64,000 nt of DNA from Hirudinaria manillensis (lineage: Eukaryota > Annelida > Clitellata > Hirudinida > Hirudinidae). The stretch lies in assembly GCA_034509925.1 (NCBI GenBank), contig CM067531.1, forward strand, positions 93,501 through 157,500, given 5' to 3'. Under the pieces are notes generated by a model, which was not told where the DNA came from, did not search any database, and saw only the letters and a list, made by a program, of their open reading frames with translations. The position numbers and the translations under genes were made by a program. Of the stretch, positions 53,399 to 64,000 are shown one piece after another (positions within the stretch are counted from its first letter, which is position 1; the number at the start of each line of letters is the position of its first letter).

Positions 53399-54553
53399 AT
53401 GGCCTCGGCAGCTACTGCCAGAATTCAGCCGAAAAAACAGACACTGGATGATGCTTACGCCCCGCCAGCGAATTTTCTAGAGATCGATGTCATTAACCCG
53501 GAAACCCATGGCGTTGGTAAAAAGCGATACACTGACTACGAAGTCCGAATGAAGGTGAAATACTGTCGGTTTTTTCTTTTGTGTCATTTTTATCGTATCT
53601 GCCCATCGAATTTTGTGGGACCGTTTTTGAATTTAAGATTCTATCATCAATAATGCAGATAGCTTTGAAAGTCAACATTGGTTGTTATATAAATTTTAAT
53701 TAGTGTTGACCTACCATTACAAAACTTTGTTAAACATACTTTGACAGACAAATCTTCCTGTATTCAAAATTAAAGAATCATCAGTTCGTCGAAGATATAG
53801 TGATTTTGACTGGTTGGCTTCCGAGTTAGAGAGGGACAGCAAGGTAATAGATTTTTAATTTTTAACACATCACACAGTTGTTATTGATTCTCTTGGCTTG
53901 TTGTTTTATCCTGCCAGCAGTTCATTGTTAATTAAAGATGAATATTAATTATGATTAATTTATTCACGAACTTTAATGAGAAACATTATTCTTTTTCTGA
54001 ATTGGCAATGTGACAAATTTATCACATAATTATAAAGTTGTTCTTATTTCTATGCATTTCAATGCTCAAATAATTGGCCATTATCATTGTTGGTAATGTG
54101 ATTATCATTTATTATCAAAAGAATTGATCTCTTTAGATAGTTGCTTAAGGTGGCATTCTATTTCCAGATAGTCGTTCCAGTGTTGCCCGGCAAAGCATGG
54201 GGAAGGCAGCTCCCTTTCCGATCGGACGACGGACTCTTCGATGCCGAGTTCATCGAAGAACGAAGGAGGGGACTCGAAACCTTCATAAATAAGTTTGTGG
54301 TCGTTTGTTTTCATGTTTTAGTTTGCTTGTTGTAAGCAGACGACATTGAGATATCATAACATGTTATGATAAAGATTTTATGTGAATGTTAACCAACTAA
54401 TATTTGACTCCACTCCATAGCTTATTAATATGCCAAGTATTTTGCAGGGTGGCAGGTCATCCGCTTGCCCAAAATGAGAAATGCCTCCACATGTTCCTCT
54501 TGGAGCCAACGATCGACAAGAACTACGTGCCCGGAAAAGTGCGCACCACGTAA
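53399..54553 (+). CDS. SNX3: Sorting nexin-3 (SNX3/SNX12 type)
   Basis: PX-domain protein that binds PI3P on early endosomes and works with retromer, for example in Wntless recycling. Four exons, 53399-53554, 53748-53843, 54168-54292 and 54448-54553, give 160 aa against 162 in human SNX3. Features in order: the N-terminal KKQTLDDAYAPPANFLEIDV, the PX basic patch SSVRRRYSDFDWL contacting the 3-phosphate, PVLPGKAWGRQLPFR, FIEERRRGLETFINKVAGHP and the end NYVPGKVRTT. The start at 53399 (MASAATARIQ) is preferred over an in-frame TTG three codons before it. SNX3 and SNX12 are one gene in most invertebrates. The transcript diverges from HAUS5 and converges on MAN1B1. Confidence 0.95.
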
Positions 54554-55595
54554 AACCACACACCCTCGGCTTCGTGGCATGGGAGGAGAGATTGATGTAA
54601 CGTTGTCCACCTGTTCGAAGCAGACCTGTACGATTAATTGTTGTTTTTAGTTGATTTCCACAAATAATCAAACATTATTTGGGGGCTTGAGTATCTGTGG
54701 ATTTCGTCGCCATGTCTTTTCTTGTGCATTCAAAAGTTTTTATCGAGACGTTTTAGAGAATCAGGCCGTAAGTTGCAGACGACTTGCGACGGGGTTTGAT
54801 TTCTGCTTTTCCATTTTCAAAATGGCTGCTTGTTGTATATTATTTGACCATTGAGCATGTAAATCGTCTCCAAATTGAATTGTATGATCTTGTCAATTCT
54901 GTTAATGATGCCAATATAAGTTGCCTTGGCAACGGATTTGTGTTCTTCAATCTCCGAGTTCACGTTAACGACAACCTAGATCCGCGAGGGGATGTCGTGC
55001 CCGTCGTTTCTGGATTTGTCGTATCGTCAAACTTTTGTAAAGCCGTCGGTAACGTGACGGGCTTTCGTACGCACCTGAAGCAACATGTACTGGTTCACTG
55101 TATTTATTCATAACGAATACTGGGTAACTAACTATAAATGAGCAGAGAATAATTTGGATAAGAAATCATTCAGAGGAAGAGATGCAAAACAGCCTTGTTG
55201 GCCACTTGCTGGAATGTAATTTGTTGCTGAAAGGAGTTTGCAAAAAGAAAGTCGTGGATGCCCGAAATCTGAAGAGGGAAGTGCACTTAAATATATTTGA
55301 ATTTGGAAATATATGCCGACCGACGAATGCGAAAGCGGGCGGTTTTTTGGGAGTTAATTTATTCTGTTGAGGGACTGCCCCAAAAGATTTAGGGAGTTGC
55401 AAAATTTTACACAACATTCGACAGGGATCTGTAAGGCATCGGTAATGCAGACGAAGCCGGTCGTTCTCGTCAATAAATCAAGACGAAGAGAGGAATTATT
55501 GTAATAGCATAAACAAATGATGAGGATCTCACATGCGTTTAACAAACGATTAGACTATTAAAAGACGATTAGAAAAGCTTTGCTTTAGCAGGCAA
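54554..55595. other. Spacer between converging SNX3 and MAN1B1
   Basis: About 1 kb expected to hold the 3' UTRs of both genes. Frames at 54651-55113 (+) and 55166-55545 (-) have no family features or splice support. Confidence 0.5.
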
Positions 55596-58500
55596 TCATC
55601 TTTTCGGTTGTCCTTGCAGCTCCGAACCCACTTCGCCCGCCACGTCGCTTTCAAAATTTCCCCGAACGCCGTCCTCCAGAAAGGGAAGCAGATGGCCTTC
55701 GGTATTGAAGATGAACTCGTCCAATGAAACGTAGCGGAAGTCATCAGAGAATAGCAGATAGAAGTATTTCAAGGTCTCAGAGAGCCAAAAACTCTCCATT
55801 TTGTTCCTGGGCTGGACATTGGCTGGATTTTGAACATTGCCAATGGAAGTATAACCATCTTTGACTTTTGTGTATTTCTCAAAAGCCTGATCAATTAAAT
55901 AAGAACTAAGATTAGTACAGGTTAAGCAAGAATTAAGAATTGATGGATAGTTGTGCTCAGAGAAACGTTGTGGAATTGAAAATCACTGTGCATTAGTTGA
56001 TGCTCCATCAAAAATGTAAGTTTTAATAAAATTATTGATGTCTATGCAACTAATGATTTTATCATAACCTGAAAAATCTCCCAGCCGATATTCTGATAAG
56101 TTTTATTGCCTGTAATTCTGTACAAGTAGAAAAGACTTTCCACGGTTTCTGGTCTTAACAGGTTGTGAGAATCAGCCGTCTTTTTGGTAGTTAATTATTT
56201 TGATAAATAACCAAATCACATTTGTCAATGTTGTCAATTGTTCAATTATAGTCAATTAAGCCTGTGAATCAATGCTAGATGTGCAATTAATAAATATATA
56301 AACAAATGCTTCTCACTTTAACAAATATCTCTTTATCTCTTGAAGTCAGCGGGTGCGTACTGAAATGGACTATCTCCGGACTCAGTCCCGTTTCCATTCT
56401 CTTATAGAATTCCACACAAGTATCAGTAAGTCTCTTTGCAAAATTCAGAAATTTTCTTGATTGAAGATTAAATTTAGCTGCCAGGGCTAAATTTCCTCCA
56501 AGAAAGCAAACCAAATGGTCCTATTAAATATTTACTTTATAAAGCTTTATAAGTGATTTTGTAAATATAAATATTTAATTATATTAAATGTATTAAATAG
56601 TGCCAAAAGGATCAGGGGTTTATAGACAGTCCCCCAGAAGTACTTTATGGTGATAAAGTATGACTATTTAGTCTGAGCTAGTCTCTCCTAATCCTAAAAG
56701 CAAATGAATTCTGAACCATCTTTGGGCTGAATGAGGAGCCACCCAATAGCTCTCCAACGTATAACAGTTTGCTAAAGGATGTTTCCTTCATGAGTAGGTT
56801 CTCAATTCCTGACATGGCTTCTAAATAGTCATCCCTGGCCCTGTCGTGAAACAATTAATTATTCATAAGATTTTCAGTCAAAAAGTGACAAATGTCAATG
56901 TTTTCAAACATCGTGTTGCCTGTCTGAAGCCACATTTTCAGAAGGTATTCGTAGTAACTGTCACCCCTCGCTCCGAGAGTGACCGTGGACGAAGCCCTAA
57001 ACCGTCCGGAGTTAGCGTTGACGAATATGGGTACGAGGCCTTGACGCTTCGGCAGTCCGTGCAAATGCCTAGAAACTTTCACGACGGCCTCCTGGAAAGA
57101 CCGACGTTTCGAACCCGTAAGAGTACTCTTGGCAAAATGCGAAACGGAAAAAGTTCCCAGTAATCCCTACCTCGAACTTTGGATTTCCAGTTTGCCTGGA
57201 AAGGTCGATGAATTCGAGCTGGATGGAGGACACCTCGGAAGTCGTGCTGTCCGATCCCCAGCTGGGGTTTCGAGCCCGACCGCTGGATAGGTTCACGTCC
57301 GAGAAGGGAACGGGAGAATCGGACGAGAAAGCGGACAAAAGTCTTTCGCCGAGATCTTCCTGTTGCATTACATATACGTTACATACAATTAATAACAAGG
57401 AACATATGATGGATGTCAAATTAGCAAAGAGTTTAGGATAAATCAGGTATCTTCCAGCATCATATCAAGTATTGCCAAAATAGTAACAAATTTCCTCCCC
57501 AAAAAAACCAAATAAATCAACACTTAATTATGCAAACAAATACTTAAAAAAATTAATTAAAGTAAAATGTCCTCGTGATATTTTTTTGTGGCATGCAAAA
57601 TGTTCGGCAATTAATCAAATGTATGGAAGGAAGGATTGTTATTAATGGATTGTTCAAAGTAATATTGATAAATTTATATGCCAACAGCTTTGTCAAGGAA
57701 AATCTTGTCAGCAGAAAGGTGGTAAGCACTCAGAAGACCCCCTAGGATTCTGATGGTGCATTCGAAAAGGTTAACGTCCGAATTGGTGTCGAAGTTCAAA
57801 CTTTTCTCGACCCAAGTTCTTGCCTCGTCGAACTCTTGAAGAAAAGGAGAAAAGTAAATTTAAATCATTCCGTCGACGGCGACGGTCCGTCGAACGAAAT
57901 GAAAATAAAGGCAATGTTTATATCCTCAACCATCTCTAAGGCCCATCAGGTACATGGTGTCCAAAGCGTCCACCAGCGTCAGTCCGAGTCCGAACCATCT
58001 CGAGTGACCGCCGGTTATGGGAAGCAACTCGTCCTGTCCCCAAGCAAACCTCTTGTATCCTTTCCACGAATGTCTAAACGCTTGCACCACGGCCTCTTGC
58101 CTCGCGTTGGTCGGGCCACGGGGTCTATAGGCTACGAGTCGCTTGTGATTCTAAAAATTATCGAATCGAATTCACGAGCGAGTAAAATAACGTGAGTGTA
58201 AAATATTACCTACCTCCTCCCCGTGTTCACTGGGCTTTGTTCTTTCGAATAGGATAGGATTCAGGCCCAGATCTGATGGCATAAAAATTGTTTGGACATA
58301 TTTTTAATAAAACTTGTGCTGATTGCAAGTTGCATTTCATTCACATTATAAACTAGCTGAAATTTCATTAAGAAAAAGGAGACCACCCAATTATAAATGA
58401 CACACAAATAATATAATATATATAGATTCTCCAATTTTCTCATGCGAAAACACTTCAGAGATAATTCAAAGCATTATTTATTCACAAAGAAGACATGATT

Positions 58501-59596
58501 AAATCGGTGGAATTGATTCCTGGAGAATATATTTCTCTCGTTACATAATTGAAAAGAGAAAAAAAGAAAATCTAGTAACCACTCGGTGCAATTGTTTGTT
58601 TCTTATAATCTTCATTTAGATTCTTTCTCTCATTATTTTCCTCATTACCTTCTTTGAGGATGGAATGGTAAAACAGCAGCATGCAGACCATTGTGAATAT
58701 AAGGATAAGACTCTTTTGCAAACTGGAAAGCCTTCTCCATTTCTAGGAGATTAAAATAATGAATTTAAATGAATTCTCTAGGTAAAATGTGTAGGTTATA
58801 AGACACTTCAAAGAGAATCCACAGAGAATGGATTCCTAATTATTATAATGATAAGCTTTCCTGTCAGTAGATCCCTCATCTGACTTGATTAATTGCAAGT
58901 CGAATGTGTAACAAGTTTTATTATTTTAATATTTAGATGTTTAGTAATATATTATTACCACTACATTATTGTTATACCACCAAATTATTATTACATTATT
59001 CAATATTTATTGATAATTAAACAAAACCAAAGAGATGGCTACAAATGCAAATACCTGATGTTTATTTTATGAATATAAGTTTCATTATGTACACTGTATG
59101 ACTTTAACATAGCTTGACCAAAGAAATAATATGTAATGTAATATAATATAAAACACTTTAAAACAAAGCACCAAGCAACATATCTTCAATTGTTAGCAAT
59201 ACTTGAGTTTTTGGTACTTTTTTTTGTGGCAATTCTTGATTATCTGGCAACTCCACTATAAATGCAAGTACTCGCTCCCAGTTAAATGTATTACTACTCA
59301 TCATATTTATTTCACTTCTGCATTTTCATAATTTTGCAACTATTTGTGCACTTTATCATGGCTAGATCGGATTTTCAGTAGTTGATCCAATGTCTAAAAA
59401 ATACTTTGCATTTTATTTTAAATTGATCTCCGTATCAACCAATTGCAAATTTTACATCACGATAGACCTATCAAGCATGCTAAAGCTTCAAATGTGTAAA
59501 AGATAAATATTATATTTTACTCACTCTCCAAAGAGACGTGTTTCTTGGCTTTAATAAATCAGTATCTATGCCGATTACAAAACTATCGCTCGTCAT
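55596..59596 (-). CDS. MAN1B1: ER mannosyl-oligosaccharide 1,2-alpha-mannosidase (GH47)
   Basis: Type II ER/Golgi membrane enzyme that trims one alpha-1,2-mannose from Man9GlcNAc2 and marks misfolded glycoproteins for ER-associated degradation; calcium dependent. Exon 1 (59596-59525) reads [18 protein letters not shown] and ends SLWR. Exon 2 begins at 58742 with KWRRLSSLQ and the membrane anchor [18 protein letters not shown]47 blocks follow: [15 protein letters not shown] and [16 protein letters not shown] (57850-58150), [20 protein letters not shown] (about 57700), [20 protein letters not shown] (about 57200), [15 protein letters not shown] (about 56950), [11 protein letters not shown] (about 56380), [16 protein letters not shown] (about 56140), and the calcium-site [10 protein letters not shown] (about 55690). 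Key acidic residues of the family are present. The C-terminus extends about 25 residues past FNTEGH, longer than in human. The luminal stem is short. Confidence 0.93.
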
Positions 59597-61609
59597 TTAA
59601 ATGCTACGCAAAATTTCGAGATAATCGAGAAACAAAATAGTAAGATACTCATAAATTATATTTAAGCGAAAATGTATACATCTAGGTTCTGTCCTCGAAA
59701 ACCCCAAAACCAGGTTTCTTACGTATACTACTGGAGCGGTGTAAACAAGTCATTAAAGGTGAATTTATAAACATTTTGATTAGAAACCTCTTTTTAAATA
59801 TTATTTTACAAGTATTATTTCATAAATTAATTGTTTGTTTGGATTATATATTTTATAAATTAATTATAAAATTCTTCCGAATTAAATTAAAAAATGATTT
59901 GAGATTTTCTTCGATTTGCCACATCGGGATTTATCCAAGTATACCTGTAAGCGTGCATTTGCCAAAAATACTTTGCGACAAATCAATCAATAAGCCTGAA
60001 GCAGCAAAATTCATTCAAATTAATACTTTTTTAAAGTACTTATTTAAAATACTTATTTGTATTTTCTTTCTAAACAACTTTTACAAAAAAATGCTAAATG
60101 TAATATTTTAGACATTTACAGCAAAACAATTTCACGAAAATGGAAAAGCAATTTTTTTGGAAGCTTGACGTTCACGATGGTCATATTGCATGACCTTTTG
60201 TAATATATATATATTTTTTGGTCGTAACTTTTGAAATTTCATGCTTTAGCATCATTGACTGCCGAGTCAATTTGCTAAATAATATTTGTATTAGCTGTGG
60301 GTGGTAGACATCTTTTTCGTTGCTAGTTTTTAACCTGTGTTCTAACGCAGCACCTAAAGGTGAATAAATTTCAATACCTGCAGTCGTGACTGCAATGGCG
60401 ACTAGAAGCGCTGTGATAATAACTATAACAGAAGAAAATCGCCTGGGTCAATGTTTCAAAGGAACATTTTAGGGATCCGATAAATTGGGAGACAGTGGTC
60501 TATAAGAACTCAGCAAAGGTGCTGTAAGGGACTGCCAGTACTGGTCCGCCTACTTTTATTTTGCTGTGTTGTTAAATTATTATAAATAAAGAGAGTAGCA
60601 TTCGAACGAGTTAGCGGATAACAACCTTAACGTCGTCACTGTTTGTGAGGTAGAAATATCCCGAGTTTGTTTAATTAACTTAATTTAATTTCTTAACAAG
60701 GAATTCATCTCTCAACTACGAGGATCTTAATAGTTATTGCAGTTGTTAATAACTTGAGATAACGACAGAATGTTGCAACAATGGCACAATAACGCGTAGA
60801 GAATTCAATGAATTGTAACAGGCATGCATGATGGCCCCTATAAAGGCCACCCGGCCTCATTATTCTTAACAATTGGGTCTTGCAACTGGAATGGATTTTT
60901 TGAATTTCCTAGAAATTTTTTTTACATTTCTTTTCTATTTTGAGAATTAAGCATCGTCGTTTTATTTTAGGGATGGAATGCCACTGTTTATGGCACCGTC
61001 AGTATCATCACTGCCATCCTTCTTAATAGTAATATTATTAATACTTTAAATTATTATTATCATCATAATTAATACTATTATGTTAATAAAATTCGTTGTA
61101 AAATCTTGGATGGGCATTTAAAGACATCTAACGATTTAGAAAGTAATACTTCGCGAGTCAGAAGAAAAACTGTTGGAAAAAATACCAAAGACATTTCCGG
61201 GACATGACGGTTGGGAGGAGGTGAGAAAGTTGCTTTCATCATTATCATTGGCGCTATCATTATCAAATGTCATCATCGAGGTCGTCCTAATAAAAAATAT
61301 TTATCACCTAATACCCAGCATAAATCCAAGAATCTCTGTTTAATGGTGCGTGACTTTATGTATTCGTTGAATACATTTAATTCAATTAATAAAAACATAT
61401 TCAATAAAAATTAATCCTTCCGAGACAATAACTATTTCTCTTTACTTTCTAGTTCTGGTAACATAAAAAGCAATTTCGTGCGTTTTTAGACTTTATGAGG
61501 CCTTTTACAGTAACCGACAACTGGGCGAATGGATCTTTGCCCCTGTTGGTAACGGCTTGGATGGACTGACGATATGACAGAAATTGGCGCATTGAAAAAG
61601 ATTTAAAGA

Positions 61610-61765
61610 TGGTGGAACGGATGCGTAGACGGATAAATGGTTGGTGATTGATGAATAGGGAAATGGATGGATAGAAGGAATGAATGACGGACGGATGAAT
61701 GACCAGGCAGGTGGACAGATGGATTGATGGATGAAAGGAAGGAAAGGAAGGAATGCCTGTAATTT
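61610..61765. repeat. GGAT/GAAT/GGAA degenerate tetranucleotide minisatellite
   Basis: Dense GATGGA, GGATGA and GGAAGGAA steps over about 150 bp, purine-rich on the plus strand. It yields false His/Ser/Pro-rich frames on the minus strand. Confidence 0.85.
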
Positions 61766-62471
61766 TTGCGGCTTGAAAACGCTTCCAGGACCATCCATTA
61801 ATTATTAAGAATCCCCTCTCCTCTTCCCCCACGGAGCTTAAGTGCCACGACTACCATCATCGCCACCACCACCACCACCAAGGTCACTCCAGCCATCTTT
61901 ACCCTCGATGATGCCACAGTTCGACCACAATGGCCATAAAATAATGTCGTATATTAATAGTTTATCTTATTATTATTAACGGATGGAAATAATATTAACA
62001 AACCAGAAACAATACACGTTGGACTCGTTATGATGATGACTTGCGAATATGTCAATGCTAAAATTACATATTAATATATATTATAAGCAAATAGACGCTA
62101 ATTTTTTCTTTTAAATTAAAAATTCACTATTTAAGTTATAAAAAAAATCCTAATTTCCAGCCACACGAGACACTTTTGAGCCTCACTATGAGCGGGAGTT
62201 GCAAAATGGCTATCAAAAGACACTATATAGAGGAACAGTATTTTGCGCCACCGGTGTGTTGCCATGGATTCACGGACACTTTATGAGGCCTTAAATTATC
62301 TTTTAGTGCCCCGCGGTTTTTTATGCCCCCACTCAGCAACCATCCCTTACGGTTTCCTACAGCATCTCACCGGAGTGTTTTTCGAGGCTTCCGGTCCGTC
62401 AGTGATAACACGAGATATAACGGTTGAATGACTTTCGAAGGGATTGTGTAATGATTCTGCTTGCGACTAGG

Positions 62472-62517
62472 CAACCGCACCAACCGCACCAACCGCACCA
62501 ACCACACCAACCACACC
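62472..62517. repeat. 9-bp tandem repeat CAACCGCAC, about 5 copies
   Basis: CAACCGCAC units, the later ones with A for G, end in CCACACCGACT. It lies in non-coding sequence. Confidence 0.85.
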
Positions 62518-63031
62518 GACTCCAGCGACCACCCTGTGGTCACATCTTCGCAAGTGAAGTCGATCTCCTTTTTATTGCTTCATAAACATCTTCACCTTTG
62601 TGTCGGTTAAGTTCATTGCAGCTTTATTGCTCTTTCTAAAGCATCCGTCCTTCTGTCCATCCATTCATTCATCCATGTGATCATCCAAACAGCCATCCAC
62701 CAACACAACATGTAAGAAATAATGCTCAGACAAACTCGCAACCAAACAACAACGATTCATTATCTTTGGTCCATTCGAAGAAAAATCGCAACCGGAAGCT
62801 TCTTTGAACGAGAAAGAAAAGACACTAAATAGTCGAGCGAGGCAGATGTCGGCGCTCAGGATCTGCCGTGATTGGCTGCTGTCATTTTTCTAACTTCCTC
62901 TCCGCCATCTTTGTCGACCATGTTGAGTTTTTTATTTTCGTTTCAAGTTTCATGAGATTTTTAAAAGCCACTTTTTCCAAGAAAGTTGAAAGCTCTGATG
63001 ATGCTAACCACTTAGAGTTGGTCTTGGAAGG

Positions 63032-63075
63032 TCCACCACCACCACCACCACCACCACCACCACCACCACCACCAC
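63032..63075. repeat. (CCA)n trinucleotide microsatellite
   Basis: About 14 uninterrupted CCA/CAC triplets. It gives a poly-Pro or poly-Gly frame that is not part of a supported gene. Confidence 0.95.
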
Positions 63076-63759
63076 TCACGCACACAAGAGCGCACGAAAC
63101 TTGATTGATAGATGAATTCTAAGTCAAGCACATCAGGTTACATGGGTTTGAACTGTGGCGACCCCGCACTATATTTTCTCAAGTCTTGTTTGTGCAGTTC
63201 ATACTGGAATGTCTAGGAATCGGGCTGAAATCCTGTCTGATAAAACTTTAGAAATGTCATTTTTGAGGCTAGTTTTTTGGAACCACCCACGAGACGCCAT
63301 CTTGGGAAGCCATCTTGAATCGCTACATTGACTCTGAGCAGTGGTTGCTTGAGTAATCCTTCGTTATTTCCTGGCTATCAATCAATCTCACTTGTCACCG
63401 ACCCAGATTAGCGTTTTAAAAATTATTTTAAAATTATTTTTCCAAAGAAATTATCGTTTTTTCTTTATTTCATTCGATTCCATGGTGTCTTGTTTGTATC
63501 GTCTTAAAATCAACAATTTGTTTTCAGTTTACAATTTCCGAGTTTTAATTAACTTTTAAAAATAAAGGTGTTAAATCTCTTAAATCTAGAAAAAAAAGTA
63601 GGTTTATAAAACACAATTCTTTATTTAATTATGTTCACGACTATTTGAGAGATTATATTCAATTTATCCACAATGCATTGGCATATGTGCAGGATTGTTA
63701 TGCAAACCTATAAGAACAGATTCCAAAATGAGATTCTTTCAGAAATTAATTTTTTTAAT

Positions 63760-63820
<61 letters not shown>

Positions 63821-63870
63821 TAATAATAATACTAATAACAATAATAATTATAATAAGTAATAATGAAATA
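63760..63870. repeat. (AAT)n trinucleotide microsatellite
   Basis: A perfect AAT run of about 55 bp, followed by an imperfect AAT/AAC/ACT tail. It explains the poly-Ile frame on the plus strand. Confidence 0.95.
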
Positions 63871-64000
63871 TACAAAGACGAGTCTTAATTAAACCCATGA
63901 AGGTGGAGATTCATCTCTTGGAATTTATAATCAGACACCGATGAACAGCATGACATGAAAATACGTTTTTATAAAACAGGGACCTTCCGTGACCTCTTGA

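Larger units (their letters stand above)
59597..64000. other. Gene-poor, simple-repeat-rich region upstream of MAN1B1
   Basis: No gene I can support in 4.4 kb. The start should contain the MAN1B1 promoter. The rest alternates AT-rich unique sequence with microsatellites. A 111-codon frame at 59776-60111 is an AT-composition artefact (Ile/Phe/Lys-rich, no motif), and frames at 61449-61832 arise from a GGAT/GGAA repeat. Confidence 0.6.

Noticed and set aside
59776-60111. 111-codon hydrophobic open frame
   Set aside because: Extreme AT composition yields Ile, Phe, Lys and Leu codons by chance. There is no motif, and splice sites or conservation cannot be shown.
61449-61832. 127-codon minus-strand frame with Pro/Ser/His repeats
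   Set aside because: It comes from the GGAT/GGAA minisatellite at 61610-61765.
63673-63888. Poly-Ile frame
   Set aside because: Translation of the AAT microsatellite.

Overview
The window is nuclear DNA of an animal, most likely an invertebrate bilaterian and probably an arthropod. Every recognisable gene is split by many GT-AG introns, mostly about 50-600 nt. Introns and spacers are AT-rich. The gene set is metazoan or pan-eukaryotic: axonemal dynein, a KMT2E/SETD5-type chromatin factor, V-ATPase, augmin, sorting nexin-3, invadolysin. One gene resembles cysteine-rich secreted proteins known to me mainly from arthropods. The species cannot be named from the sequence alone. There are no operons, rRNA genes, CRISPR arrays or intact mobile elements.

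Layout. 1-7339 (+): 3' part of an axonemal dynein heavy chain, best matching DNAH6. 7703-9545 (-): MFSD3-type transporter. 9959-10426 (+): DPM3, divergent from MFSD3 across a 413-bp shared promoter. 12657-19471 (+): KMT2E(MLL5)/SETD5 homologue with PHD finger and SET domain. 20123-22102 (+): DPH2. 24400-26092 (+): two-pass channel auxiliary subunit of KCNMB/TipE type. 29173-36500 (+): secreted or membrane-anchored multi-domain Cys-rich protein behind a 3.2-kb first intron. 37030-40892 (-): leishmanolysin-like metalloprotease (LMLN). 41694-43012 (-): membrane-anchored SAM methyltransferase, with degenerate partial copies of its 5' region just upstream. 44248-48109 (-): V-ATPase catalytic subunit A. 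48957-52736 (-): HAUS5. 53399-54553 (+): SNX3, divergent from HAUS5. 55596-59596 (-): ER alpha-1,2-mannosidase MAN1B1. 59597-64000: gene-poor, rich in simple repeats.

The genes do not form one pathway. Two small functional echoes exist: DPM3 (dolichol-phosphate mannose synthesis) and MAN1B1 (mannose trimming) both serve ER glycoprotein processing, and SNX3 and V-ATPase both act on endosomes. Most gene models were rebuilt exon by exon. For DNAH6, MFSD3, DPM3, DPH2, SNX3, the methyltransferase and the first 12 KMT2E exons, the exon lengths add up to an open frame with consistent phases, so these genes look intact.

I found no clear new system. The points most worth following are the Cys-rich secreted gene, the divergent SET domain with its homopolymer-rich tail, the 5' duplication beside the methyltransferase, an unexplained open frame at 48.4-48.7 kb, and the patchy CpG-rich exons inside AT-rich genes.
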